From Pseudomonadota bacterium (GTDB lineage: Bacteria; Myxococcota_A; Bradymonadia; Bradymonadales; GCA-2716585), in assembly GCA_005804885.1 (NCBI GenBank), contig SYOX01000277.1, forward strand, positions 1-34,389: DNA of 34,389 nucleotides. Direction: 5' to 3'. A program made the translations under genes and the position numbers. Shown piece after piece: positions 24,001 to 31,307 of the stretch (its first letter is position 1; each line of letters opens with the position of its first letter). The notes beneath the pieces were generated by a model, which saw only the letters and a program-made list of their open reading frames with translations, searched no databases and was not told the DNA's origin.

Positions 24001-25084
24001 CGACGAACTGGCAGTTGTCCTGGCCGTCGAGGACGCCGTCGTTGTCGTCATCCGGGTCGCACACGTCGCCGAGGCGGTCGCTGTCGTTGTCGGCCTGATC
24101 ACTGTTCGGGATCAAGGCGCAGTTGTCCCCATCGTTGACCACCCCATCCCCATCCACGTCACCGTCGCCAGCGTCGCACAGCCCGTCTCCGTCCTGATCG
24201 GCGCCGTCGTTGTCCAGCAGGCTGTCCGACTGGGGGCCGAAGTTGTCGGTGCCGACGACGCAGTCCTCGCAGCTGTCGCGGTCGCGATCGCCGCAGATGT
24301 CCGGGTTCAGCGAGCTCGGATCGCTTCCGTCGGCCACGCCGTCGTTGTCGTCGTCCGGGTCGACCGGATCGTTGAGGCCGTCGCCGTCCGTGTCGACGCC
24401 GCCGCCGCTCTCCAGGAAGACCTGGATGTTCTGGATGAAGTTGATACGGTTGCCGTTGTTGAACCAGTTGACGTCCATCAACACCGTCAGGCGACCCACG
24501 CGGCCCGCCAGGATGGCCTCATCGAAGACCGCCCCCGTCGGGTTGTTCGAACCGTCGCGCGTCAAGATGTTGTTGGCCTGCAGGTTGCGCATCTGGCCCG
24601 AGGTCGACGGCGTCCAGGTCGTCACGAGGTTGGGCGTGTTCTGGATGCCACCCACGGCCGTGGGGTTGACCGCGTGGGTGTTGCCGTTCGCGTCGCCCTG
24701 GTCACCGACCCGGATTCCCCCGCCGACCACGACGCGGTTGACGAAGATCTCGATGGAGTCGTTGAGCGTCTCGCAGCAGAGGCGCTCCCCCGTCAGGTGG
24801 ACCCCCTTGCCCGTCGCCATGAAGTCGGCCAGGCGCGTCTGCTCGGCCGGCGTGATCGCCGTGAAGGCCCCGACGTGCCAGACGGTGTCGAAGGCGTTGA
24901 TGTTGTTCGGCAATGTCGTCACGTTGGTCACCGTGTGACCGAGCGACCGCAGATCCACGGTCAGCGTATTGCGCTCATCCCTGTCGCCGAAGACCAGGAT
25001 GTTGGCCGCAAAGGCCTGCCCCGCCACGGTCATCACGAGGATGACCGCGGCCAGGCGCGCGAAGTTCAAACAAGCTCTGTTCAT
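21086..25084 (-). CDS. Giant thrombospondin type-3 repeat surface protein with MYXO-CTERM tail
   Basis: 1332 aa from the ATG at 25084 (MNRACLNFARLAAVILVMTV ... GQAFA signal peptide). The open frame extends 37 codons further upstream but without a signal-like start. Residues ~27-230 form a globular domain (ANILVFGDRDERNTLTVDLR, TVWHVGAFTAITPAEQTRLA, GKGVHLTGERLCC), which looks like a flavodoxin/ThuA-type alpha-beta fold. Then come 27 calcium-binding TSP3 repeats of 36 residues, consensus DNCPxxxNxDQxDxDxDGxG DVCDxDDDxDGVxD. The C-terminus has a Cys-x-Cys (SSCACATPATPERG), a hydrophobic helix (GPALLALLLGALFI) and RRRRA, the MYXO-CTERM arrangement cut by a myxosortase-type enzyme before surface anchoring. 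Expected to be a long, Ca2+-stiffened stalk carrying the N-terminal domain away from the cell. The ligand or partner is unknown. Confidence 0.88.
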   Translation of the reverse strand: MNRACLNFARLAAVILVMTVAGQAFAANILVFGDRDERNTLTVDLRSLGHTVTNVTTLPNNINAFDTVWHVGAFTAITPAEQTRLADFMATGKGVHLTGERLCCETLNDSIEIFVNRVVVGGGIRVGDQGDANGNTHAVNPTAVGGIQNTPNLVTTWTPSTSGQMRNLQANNILTRDGSNNPTGAVFDEAILAGRVGRLTVLMDVNWFNNGNRINFIQNIQVFLESGGGVDTDGDGLNDPVDPDDDNDGVADGSDPSSLNPDICGDRDRDSCEDCVVGTDNFGPQSDSLLDNDGADQDGDGLCDAGDGDVDGDGVVNDGDNCALIPNSDQADNDSDRLGDVCDPDDDNDGVLDGQDNCQFVVNANQADLDRDGLGDACDGDVDGDEIANGEDNCPVDANTDQIDTDGDGDGDVCDDDDDDDGIPDSNDNCRLTPNRDQLDADRDGLGDVCDNDRDGDGVGDIEDNCPNDANADQLNSDGDLLGNVCDPDDDNDSLPDGSDNCPINVNPGQEDLDRDALGDACDPDDDNDTILDVNDNCPRNVNRDQLDTDRDRAGDVCDPDDDNDGVLDGQDNCRVIPNTDQANNDRDNLGDACDPDDDNDTILDVNDNCRVVANLDQADLDRDGLGDLCDGDLDGDFIPNDVDNCPLDRNTDQANNDRDNLGDVCDPDDDNDGILDGADNCRLVANLDQLDNERDGLGDACDIDDDDDGVLDVADNCQFVSNLLQTNNDSDELGDVCDDNDDNDDHLDVDDNCPLDVNDDQADLDVDGEGDVCDDDDDNDGVTDVADNCPRLANANQADNDDDGLGNACDDDDDGDGVDDDEDNCQLTPNADQDDTDGDNIGDACEDDTDGDGVADLLDNCPLDANEDQADLDGDNLGDVCDPDDDNDGVVDIADNCPQIANRDQLDVDEDDLGNACDEDDDGDNVEDEADNCPLDANEDQLDTDLDDIGDACDDDDDDDGVEDEADNCALIPNFDQANNDQDRLGDACDDDDDNDSVDDASDNCQFVANADQLDVDEDGIGDICEDDLDGDGILDGDDNCPESPNGDQADNDEDGEGDVCDIDDDNDGVVDESDNCVLTPNLLQTDTDEDGAGDACDDDNDNDTIANDEDNCPLDANMDQLDLDEDGLGDVCDEDDDGDEILDEADNCPSDANADQADLDGDGAGDVCDDDDDGDSVSDEEDNCPAIPNLDQTDSDEDGLGDACDSDADGDDIEDTEDNCPVDANTDQADADEDGLGDVCDDDTVLDGDDDGVRDEEDNCPEDANADQVDDDEDGQGDVCDDTPLAEIDGIVAGSSCACATPATPERGLPTGPALLALLLGALFIRRRRA
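21250..24130 (-). repeat. 108-bp coding tandem repeat (27 TSP3 units)
   Basis: DNA period 108 bases, marked on the plus strand by GGCAGTTGTC or GCGCAGTTGTC (coding DNC) at each unit. One unit near the 3' end of the gene is 12 bases longer. Units differ enough to be distinguished but many share long identical stretches (GTCGTCGTCCGGGTCGCACA and similar), which allows recombination between copies. Confidence 0.88.
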
Positions 25085-25611
25085 GACTCTCTGCCTTCCT
25101 CTTGAATGTTGGCGCCTGAGCGTGCCCGTGTGTTCCATGTTTGGATCTTGTTGTTCCTCAAGCCCGAGCATAGGGCCAGCAAGCCCTCCCGTCAAAACCC
25201 TCTCGTGCCCAGTCCCCTTGATTTGGCCCGCCGGACGTTCTGTGTGGCTGTATATTTACAGCGTGGATGCAATATAGCGCGCGACGACACCGATTGCAAC
25301 CGGGGCCTCGCGTTTGCCGCGGATGATCAAGGAAACCGGCCCTCATCGGTTCTGAGCAGCTTGTCTCGGTGGCATCTTGAGCAGGGCAGCGGGAGGGCGC
25401 CCAGGCGGCAGGCCCGCCTCGCGCCCGCGCTCAGGTTCGCTCAGTGAAGGTCCCGACGCACCAGGCCCCTCATCCCACCACGCCCCACAGGCCACGAGCG
25501 GGCCGCCTCGGTCTCGCGCCCGGGGCGGCCTCGCGACCGCGCTCCGTTGACATGCCCGACCTCGCCCCTCAGCATGGGGCCGGGCAGGGATCAGGGACGG
25601 AGGAGCTTGTC
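25085..25611. other. Divergent intergenic region with AT-rich patch and small palindrome
   Basis: Lies between the divergent TSP3 and PI-PLC-like genes. At 25248-25261 is CTGTATATTTACAG, with perfect five-base arms around TATT; it lies about 165 bases upstream of the TSP3 start in an AT-rich patch that may mark a promoter or regulator site. The rest is GC-rich with no supported gene; an open frame from 25444 in frame with the PI-PLC-like gene lacks a credible start. Confidence 0.45.
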
Positions 25612-25614
25612 GTG

Positions 25615-26673
25615 ATGACCGCCGCGCGCGCCTGGATGTTCGCCGCAGCGCTGACCGCGCTGCTTGGGGCTTGCGGCGAGGAGGCCGGGCCGCAGCCTGA
25701 CCCCTACCCGCTCGATGGGGTCTTGCGCCTGCACCACGTCCAGGTCAAGGGCACCCACAACAGCTACCACGTCGAGCCCGAGCGCGTCGTGGACGCGAGC
25801 CACGCCTACAGCCACGCGCCGCTGGACGTCCAGCTTGAGGAGCAGGGGGTGCGCCAGTTCGAACTCGACGTCCACTTCAGCGTCGAGGGGCACTTCGAGG
25901 TCCTCCACCTGCCCGGCATCGACGCCCAGACCACCTGCCAGCGCCTCATCGCCTGCCTGGAGATCATCGTGGCCTGGTCCGACGCACACCCCGGCCACAT
26001 GCCCGTCGTCGTCTGGGTCGAGCCCAAGGACGACGTCGAGCGCCTCGTGGACAACCCCGACGTGCTCGGCTACGACGTCCTCGACGGCCACTTCGACCAG
26101 CTCGACGCGGAGATCCGCGCGGCCATCCCCGCGAGCAAGCGCTTTGAGCCCGACGACCTGCGCGGCGACTTCGACGCGCTGCCCGAGGCCATCGCCGCCG
26201 AGGGCGGCTGGCCGACGCTGGGGCGCGTCCGGGGGCGGATCATCTTCGCCATGCTCGACGACGGGGAGCACCTGGCGGCCTACAAGGAGGGGCGCCCGGC
26301 GCTCCAGGGCCGCGCCATGTTCGCCAACGCCAGCTCTCCCCAGGACCCTCACGCGGCCATGTTCAAGATCAACGACGCCGTCGGCGGGCGCGACCGGGTC
26401 CAGAGCCTGCTGCGGGCCGGCTTCCTGGTCACGAGCAACATCGACGGGGCCGGAGAGGGGGTCGAGGAGGCCGAGGCCAGCCTTCAGGGCTCGCTGGAGG
26501 CGGGCGCGAACTTCCTCTCCAGCGACTTCCCCGCCCCGGTGGAGGGCTTCGATTACGTCGCCGAGGTCCCGGGCGGCGCGCCCGCGCGCTGCAACCCGGT
26601 CACCGCGCCACCCGAGTGCACCCCCGAGGCCATCGAGGCCCTCAGGGCGCCCGCAGATCCACCTCGAAGGTGA
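25615..26673 (+). CDS. PI-PLC-like phosphodiesterase lipoprotein (Ca2+-dependent type)
   Basis: 352 aa. GGAGGAG (25599-25605) sets the start at ATG 25615, or the GTG three bases before. The signal MTAARAWMFAAALTALLGAC has Cys20 in a good lipobox (LLGAC). The mature protein has VKGTHNSYH (residues 44-52; His48 as the likely first catalytic His), FELDVHF with Glu83/Asp85 as likely metal ligands, EVLHLPGID (His98, likely second catalytic His), and later VVWVEPKDD and GANFLSSDFPAP, all as in the Ca2+-dependent PI-PLC family of the PLC-like phosphodiesterase superfamily. It should cleave phosphoinositide-like or glycerophosphodiester bonds outside the cytoplasm. The 3' end overlaps the convergent gene by 32 bases. 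Confidence 0.85.
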   Translation: MTAARAWMFAAALTALLGACGEEAGPQPDPYPLDGVLRLHHVQVKGTHNSYHVEPERVVDASHAYSHAPLDVQLEEQGVRQFELDVHFSVEGHFEVLHLPGIDAQTTCQRLIACLEIIVAWSDAHPGHMPVVVWVEPKDDVERLVDNPDVLGYDVLDGHFDQLDAEIRAAIPASKRFEPDDLRGDFDALPEAIAAEGGWPTLGRVRGRIIFAMLDDGEHLAAYKEGRPALQGRAMFANASSPQDPHAAMFKINDAVGGRDRVQSLLRAGFLVTSNIDGAGEGVEEAEASLQGSLEAGANFLSSDFPAPVEGFDYVAEVPGGAPARCNPVTAPPECTPEAIEALRAPADPPRR

Positions 26674-28681
26674 GGTAGTCGCCCTCGCTGTCGATGGCGG
26701 CGTTCGTCATCTGGACGCCCAGGATCTCGATCTGCCCCAGGTCAAAGAGCCCGTCGAGGCCGGCGTCGCCCAGGATGCCGGGGAGCCCTTCGAGGAGCCC
26801 GACGACGACGCCCTCCAGGTTGACGTCCTCGATGTCAAAGAGGGGCTCGTTGTCCAGATCGGCGCGGGCCTTGACGTCGAAGGAGAAGGAGAAGGAGCCG
26901 TTGACCAGCGTCACGCCGACGTCCAGGGTCAGGGTCACCGCGACGCTGGCCCACGGGATGGCAGGCCCGCCGGGGGGCTCCAGGGCAAAGTCCATCATCA
27001 TGTCGGCGATCTCGACCTTCAGCTCCCGCCCGGCGCCGGGCTGGACGGTGGCCACGGGCGGCAGCAGCGGCCGGAGCTTGATCGACACGGGGGTGTCGGC
27101 CTGGGCGTGATCGCGCAGCTCCCTCCCGACCAGCAGCGCCATCGATCCGGCGTTGAGGTCCACGGGCAGGGCGCCGCCATCGCCGATGAGATCTTTGACG
27201 TTCAAATTGAGCAGCCCGCCGCGCCACGCCTTGGCCAATATCTTGTTGAGGAAGTCGGCGGCCAGCTCCAGGCGGACCATGCGCTCGGGGTCCGCCTGGG
27301 GCGATCCGGTGTCGCGGACCAGGACGCCGGGGGAGCTGGGCGTGCCCGAGGCGGGCGCGAGCGGCATGTCGGCGTCGGCGGCGAAGCTCATCCCGCCTCG
27401 ATCGACGGACAGCCTGGTGAGCTTGAGGTCGAAGGGCAGGGTGCGGCCGAGCAGGACCAGCTCGCGGTGGAGCAGCGAGGGATCAAAGAGCTCGGCCAGC
27501 ACGACGTCGCCGATGAGGTCGACGAGGGTGCTCTCGGCGTAGCCGCGCACCAGATCCTCGACCGCCCAGGCCAGCCAGTCCAGGATGCCGTCGACGCTGA
27601 TGTCAAAGCCGTGCAGCGCGATCTCCACCCCCCGGACGCGGGCCGAGACGCTGCCTGAGGGCGTGGGGGCGACGGCGATGTCGGCGATGATCTCGGCAGG
27701 GTCGGCGCTGACGGAGCCGTTCAGGGTGATGGTCGTCACCACGACGCTCTGGGTCACCCGGACGCCGATGGTCAGATCGTAGATCCGCACCCGCGCCCTG
27801 AGGAAGCCGTCCATGGGGGTCAGCTCGATGTCGGCCCGCCCCCAGTCCACGCCCGTAATCCGGATCTGGTCGCTCTGGGGCATGTTGGCGGCCAGCAGAT
27901 CGTCGATCAGCCCCCCCTCCAGCATGTCGAGCATGGCCTCCTCGACGACGGGGAAGGCGCTGCGATCAACGCGACCCGTGATGCCGTCGCTCGTCGGCCG
28001 CTCGTAGGGCGCAAAGTCCCCGTAGAGGACCCCGCGCAGCGCCTCGCTGCGCCGATCGGCGCGATCCACCGCCGCCACGCTCACAGTGTTGACCCCCTCG
28101 GCGGGCGTCACCGTCACCCTGAAGCTGCCGTCGGCGGCCACCGACACCGCGTGCCCGTTGATCTCCACCCGCTCGACGCCCGCGCCCGCGTCGCTGACAT
28201 GACCCCGCACCGCGATCCTGTCGTCCCGGCCCGCCACCGCGAAGCGCCCCCGCGCCGGCTCGGTGACCGTCAACACCGGCGCCTTCAGGTCCACCACCAC
28301 GGGCAGCTCCACCGACAGCCCCTCACCCTCGCCCGCGCCCTGGACCAGGATCGTATGAGGCCCCTCGCCGGGCTGCACGGAGGCCGCGAAGGCGCCGCGC
28401 TCCACCGCGACGAGCTGCCCGTCGACGCGCACCTCGGTCATCCCCTCCGCGCGGCCCTGAAGCTGCACGATGGGCGTCTTGATCAGGGCGCCGGGCAATG
28501 GGGAGGTGACCTCAAGGGCTCGGCCTCCCTCCTCGACCCGGGCGGGCTCGGGCCCCTCCGTCTGGACGAAGCCGTCGCTCAACGCGGGCGGCGGCGGATC
28601 GGCGCAACCCGGCGCCCAGAGCGCCAACAGCGCGGTCAAGCCCGCCAGCGTTCGGAGCGTCGGTCGTTGGTTCTTCGTCAT
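26642..28681 (-). CDS. Lipoprotein with two Ig-like (glucodextranase-B-type) domains and a large beta-rich region
   Basis: 679 aa from ATG at 28681, with GAGAGAGG just upstream; the signal MTKNQRPTLRTLAGLTALLA is followed by LWAPGC (Cys26). Two Ig-like domains come next: residues ~58-125 (VTSPLPGALIKTPIVQLQGR, MTEVRVDGQLVAV) and ~135-210 (ILTVTEPARGRF-like text, VERVEINGHAVSVAADGSFR), of the type found in glucodextranase domain B. The remaining ~440 residues are long amphipathic beta stretches and helices (IYDLTIGVRVTQSVVVTTIT, GFDISVDGILDWLAWAVEDL). This pattern recalls TULIP/BPI-like lipid-binding proteins, but no motif proves it. Function unknown. Its 3' end overlaps the PI-PLC-like gene in opposite orientation, which limits independent termination. 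Confidence 0.75.
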   Translation of the reverse strand: MTKNQRPTLRTLAGLTALLALWAPGCADPPPPALSDGFVQTEGPEPARVEEGGRALEVTSPLPGALIKTPIVQLQGRAEGMTEVRVDGQLVAVERGAFAASVQPGEGPHTILVQGAGEGEGLSVELPVVVDLKAPVLTVTEPARGRFAVAGRDDRIAVRGHVSDAGAGVERVEINGHAVSVAADGSFRVTVTPAEGVNTVSVAAVDRADRRSEALRGVLYGDFAPYERPTSDGITGRVDRSAFPVVEEAMLDMLEGGLIDDLLAANMPQSDQIRITGVDWGRADIELTPMDGFLRARVRIYDLTIGVRVTQSVVVTTITLNGSVSADPAEIIADIAVAPTPSGSVSARVRGVEIALHGFDISVDGILDWLAWAVEDLVRGYAESTLVDLIGDVVLAELFDPSLLHRELVLLGRTLPFDLKLTRLSVDRGGMSFAADADMPLAPASGTPSSPGVLVRDTGSPQADPERMVRLELAADFLNKILAKAWRGGLLNLNVKDLIGDGGALPVDLNAGSMALLVGRELRDHAQADTPVSIKLRPLLPPVATVQPGAGRELKVEIADMMMDFALEPPGGPAIPWASVAVTLTLDVGVTLVNGSFSFSFDVKARADLDNEPLFDIEDVNLEGVVVGLLEGLPGILGDAGLDGLFDLGQIEILGVQMTNAAIDSEGDYLTFEVDLRAP

Positions 28682-28683
28682 GG

Positions 28684-28773
28684 CCTCTCTCCCAGGAGCG
28701 CGCGTGCTTCGCGCCGCCAACCAGGGGGAGGGGTAGGTGGCAATCCTCTCTCCCAGGAGCGCGCGTGCTTCGC
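28684..28773. repeat. Perfect 29-bp direct repeat duplicating a ribosome-binding region
   Basis: CCTCTCTCCCAGGAGCGCGC followed by GTGCTTCGC occurs at 28684-28712 and 28745-28773, 61 bases apart. On the minus strand the first copy holds the GAGAGAGG ribosome-binding site of the gene starting at 28681, so the second is a duplicated leader segment. Confidence 0.88.
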
Positions 28774-29045
28774 CATGATCTCACCAAAGCAACGATTGCG
28801 CCAGCGCGCGGGGCCTGGGCGCCGATCACCGCCCTGTCGGCGTCGGTGAAGCGCGGCGGCAGAGGGCGCGCGGACGACGGGGCGGCTTGAGCGCGGCGCT
28901 CGGGGTCAGGTGACCCCAGCGTGGCAAGTCGACCACACAGAGAAGCGCGAGGTGAAGGGCTGGGTCGAGCGCACGGCGGCGGGCGCGGCGGCGGAGCCGC
29001 TGGCCAGCGCCGAAGGCGCGTCGTCGGGCAAGCTGTTGGATATAA
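28774..29045. other. Intergenic region with a possible gene fragment
   Basis: A short plus-strand frame from the GTG at 28910 reads MTPAWQVDHTEKREVKGWVE RTAAGAAAEP, whose composition looks coding, but it has no ribosome-binding site and runs into the antisense of the next gene. No family recognised; it may be a gene remnant. Nothing else is supported here. Confidence 0.3.
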
Positions 29046-29294
29046 TCAGGATTTTCGTTTGTAGGCGCGGGCGACGATCTCGGGGACTTGATCGTAGAAG
29101 TCGGGCAGGGGCGTCGAGGCGATGTCGCTGTCGAACTCCCAGCGCAGGTTGTCCTGTATCCGCGTGACGGCCTCGGCCTGGGGGTAGCGCAGGCCGAAGA
29201 GGAGGACGGCGCGCTCCTCGATGGCCTTGAGGAACATCTCCCGGCCCCTGGCGGGTCGCTCGGGGATATGGGCGTTCATCCAGTCAAAAGGCAT
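29046..29294 (-). CDS. Small soluble hypothetical protein (82 aa)
   Basis: Starts at ATG 29294 with a near-ideal ribosome-binding site, AAGGAGGTG, six to seven bases upstream, which fixes the start well inside a longer open frame. The protein MPFDWMNAHIPERPARGREM has charged and aromatic residues throughout, two helical stretches (MFLKAIEERAVLLFGLRYPQ; AEAVTRIQDNLRWEFD) and a basic tail AYKRKS. There is no signal or TM segment. I do not recognise the family. The strong ribosome-binding site suggests good expression. Upstream (29295-29709) is a gene-free stretch holding a long palindrome. Confidence 0.75.
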   Translation of the reverse strand: MPFDWMNAHIPERPARGREMFLKAIEERAVLLFGLRYPQAEAVTRIQDNLRWEFDSDIASTPLPDFYDQVPEIVARAYKRKS

Positions 29295-29413
29295 GTCTTC
29301 ACCTCCTTGGGCGGTCCAGGCGCAATCGTAGACCTGCCGCCGAGAGGTGTCCAGGGTATTTGTGAAGGTCGCCCGCCCAGAGTCGCGGGGCCGATCCTGC
29401 GACCCGCCAGCCT

Positions 29414-29699
29414 CGCCCCACGCTCCTCGCACCGCCCCCTGCGGGGACGGGCTCGTCGGGTGGGGCTTGGATGCGCGGGGGGGCTGCGCCCGATGGGCGC
29501 AGGCCGGCGCAAGGGTGACAGCAGATCGCAGGGGCGGATCACCGCGTCGAAGTGGGCCTGTGGATTGGGGGTTTTGCTGCCCCTTGTGTCGACCTGGGGC
29601 CGTGCGCGGGCCTGCGACCGACAGGGCGCAGCCCACCCTGAGATTCTAGCCCCACCCGACGAGCCCGCCCCAACGGGGCGGTGCGAGGAGCGTGGGGCG
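29414..29699. repeat. Second long inverted repeat (~53-bp arms), REPIN/MITE-like
   Basis: The left arm 29414-29467 (CGCCCCACGCTCCTCGCACC ... GGGCTCGTCGGGTGGGGCT) matches the reverse complement of 29648-29699 almost perfectly. Inside, CTGCGCCC-gat-GGGCGCAG on the left pairs with similar sequence near 29608-29637 on the right, so the symmetry extends inward. Each arm can fold on itself (CCGCCCC / GGGGACGG). Its size and build resemble the palindrome at 6754-7035, though the sequences differ. The right end lies 10 bases from the stop of the gene at 29710, so it could also act as its 3' hairpin. The gene-free stretch 29295-29709 holds nothing else recognised. Confidence 0.8.
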
Positions 29700-29709
29700 C
29701 GGCGGGCGC

Positions 29710-30057
29710 CTACTCGGTGTAGCCGAGGGCCTTGAGCTGCTCAAGGATCTGCTGGTCGAGCTCGTCGTCGGTCAGGGGGGCCGCCTCATCGGCGGCCTTG
29801 GCCTTGTCGGCGGCCTTGGCGGCGTCCTTCTTCTTGTCGGACTTCCTGGCGGCCTTGTCCTTGTCGGCCTTGTCCTTGTCGGCCGTGTCCTTGGCGGCCG
29901 TGTCCTTGTCGGCCTGGGTGTCCCCTGCGGCCTTGGGCGCCGAGCCGCTCGCGTTGCCCTCCTGGGCCGCGCCTGTGCGCGGCGCGATCGCGATCAGCGC
30001 GACGCAGAGGGTCAAGAGGGGGGCCATCAGGGAGAGTCGCTTGAGGGGGGTTGACAT
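29710..30057 (-). CDS. Small exported Lys/Asp/Ala-rich protein
   Basis: 115 aa from ATG 30057 (GAGG upstream). N-terminal signal: MSTPLKRLSLMAPLLTLCVA LIAIAPRTGAAQ. Residues ~45-93 are low complexity (DKDTAAKDTADKDKADKDKA, KAADKAKAAD), likely an extended or helical charged rod. The C-terminus, LTDDELDQQILEQLKALGYT E, is conserved-looking; 'LKALGY' endings are also seen at the C-termini of some bacterial sulfatase-like proteins, so it may be a short docking motif. No function can be stated. A 167-base gap separates it from the membrane protein gene upstream on the same strand. Confidence 0.75.
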   Translation of the reverse strand: MSTPLKRLSLMAPLLTLCVALIAIAPRTGAAQEGNASGSAPKAAGDTQADKDTAAKDTADKDKADKDKAARKSDKKKDAAKAADKAKAADEAAPLTDDELDQQILEQLKALGYTE

Positions 30058-30224
30058 GCGGCGCCTCGCGGTGGGTTGCGGTGTCTCGCCGTGGTTGTAG
30101 CACAACCGCGGCCAGGGACAATTCCTTGCGCGTCGAAGCCGGCGTTGAGCCCGTGGCGCATCGAGGGCGCGATCGGGAGCCGCCAGGCGCGATCTTCGCG
30201 GCAGCTCGCGGCCCTCGTCGGGGC

Positions 30225-31292
30225 TCAGGCCACGTCCCACTTCCACACCCAGTGGCCCAGCATCCCCGTGATCAGGGCCATGACGAGGTGGAGGGCCAGC
30301 AGCCACGGCCAGGGCGGCTCGGCGGCGCTGGCCATGGCCTTGAAGTCGGCCATGGGGGTGCGCTGGAACTCGCCCCGGACGACGTCGCGGATGGCCGTCA
30401 GGCCCGCCTCGTGCTGGTCCAGCCGCAGCCCGACGAGCTTCTGGCCGAGCAGCTCGGAGATGACCTCCACCTCGGAGATGGACACGGCGCGGACCCAGGC
30501 GATGTGGGCCTCGTCGGGCACCCCGACCACGATGATGAGCGCATTCTTGGGGCCGTAGAGCCACTTGCGGCGCACCGCGTCGGCCCAGCGCGGGTCGTCG
30601 CGGCGCGTGGCCACCAGCGTGACGTCGACCTGCTTGGCGGCCCCCAGGTCGGCGTTGATCTCGCGCAGCCCCGCGTCCCAGGCTTCGGGGACGTCGACGC
30701 CGTGGGCGACGACCTTGGTGACCTTGTAGTGGTTGTAGATGCGGGGAAAGTCAGGCACCTCCTTGACCCACGCCACGGGCGCAGGGGGCATCTTGAGGTT
30801 CTCGGGGTCGGCCTTGAGGTAGTTCTTGAACTCGCGCTCGGCCGAGGCGGGCTCGCCCTCCTTGGCCATGATCCAGATCGGCGGGACGCCATACTGGCTC
30901 GAGACGCAGTCCTCGATCATGATCGTGTCGCCGGTGGTCAGCTTGAGACCCCAGTAGTAGTCCTGGCTGTGACTGCAGATCTCGATGCAGTTGCACGAGG
31001 AGGTCCTGCCCTCGCTGTCGGTGCAGGTGCTGCAGGTCTCGGTGCAGTGGCAGCAGGACTCCGAGCCGCTGATCTTCGAGGAGATCCGCCCGTTCCAGTG
31101 CTCGGTGTCCCACAACCCCTTCTCCTTGATGAAGAAAAAGCCCATGGCGGCGATGACCAGGGCGATCACCTCCATGATGAGCAGCTCCCGCCAGGTGATC
31201 TGGCGCCATTTTGTGGCGACCTGCCGCGCGCGCAAGAAGACGGCGGCGCCCACGACGAGGGGGACGAGCATGACACCGAGCAGGCTCCACAT
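30225..31292 (-). CDS. Cys-rich membrane protein resembling large-phage membrane proteins
   Basis: 355 aa. Two TM helices near the N-terminus (residues ~4-20 and ~38-56), then EHWNGRISSK and a Cys cluster with eight Cys in residues 80-106 (CCHCTETCSTCTDSEGRTSS CNCIEICSHSQDYYW), probably a disulfide or metal module outside the cytoplasm. A soluble domain follows (~190-320: KQVDVTLVATRRDDPRWADA, KNALIIVVGVPDEAHIAWVR), and a C-terminal TM helix (~333-352). The order 'WNG ... Cys cluster ... HSxDYxW ... KxVxVxxV ... WLxGxKNxxIxxxGV' is one I recall from unannotated membrane proteins of tailed phages with large genomes; this needs a search. The gene lies 15 bases after the SGNH lipoprotein gene on the same strand, so the two are likely co-transcribed. 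No function known. Confidence 0.75.
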   Translation of the reverse strand: MWSLLGVMLVPLVVGAAVFLRARQVATKWRQITWRELLIMEVIALVIAAMGFFFIKEKGLWDTEHWNGRISSKISGSESCCHCTETCSTCTDSEGRTSSCNCIEICSHSQDYYWGLKLTTGDTIMIEDCVSSQYGVPPIWIMAKEGEPASAEREFKNYLKADPENLKMPPAPVAWVKEVPDFPRIYNHYKVTKVVAHGVDVPEAWDAGLREINADLGAAKQVDVTLVATRRDDPRWADAVRRKWLYGPKNALIIVVGVPDEAHIAWVRAVSISEVEVISELLGQKLVGLRLDQHEAGLTAIRDVVRGEFQRTPMADFKAMASAAEPPWPWLLALHLVMALITGMLGHWVWKWDVA

Positions 31293-31307
31293 GGCGCGCC
31301 TCGCTGG

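Noticed and set aside
22844..25105. 753-codon plus-strand frame opposite the TSP3 gene
   Set aside because: Repetitive Val-rich product that mirrors the TSP3 repeats; no start signal.
25248..25261. LexA/SOS box (CTGT...ACAG)
   Set aside because: The half sites are six bases apart, not eight as in the Escherichia coli box, and no SOS gene is adjacent; kept only as a small palindrome.
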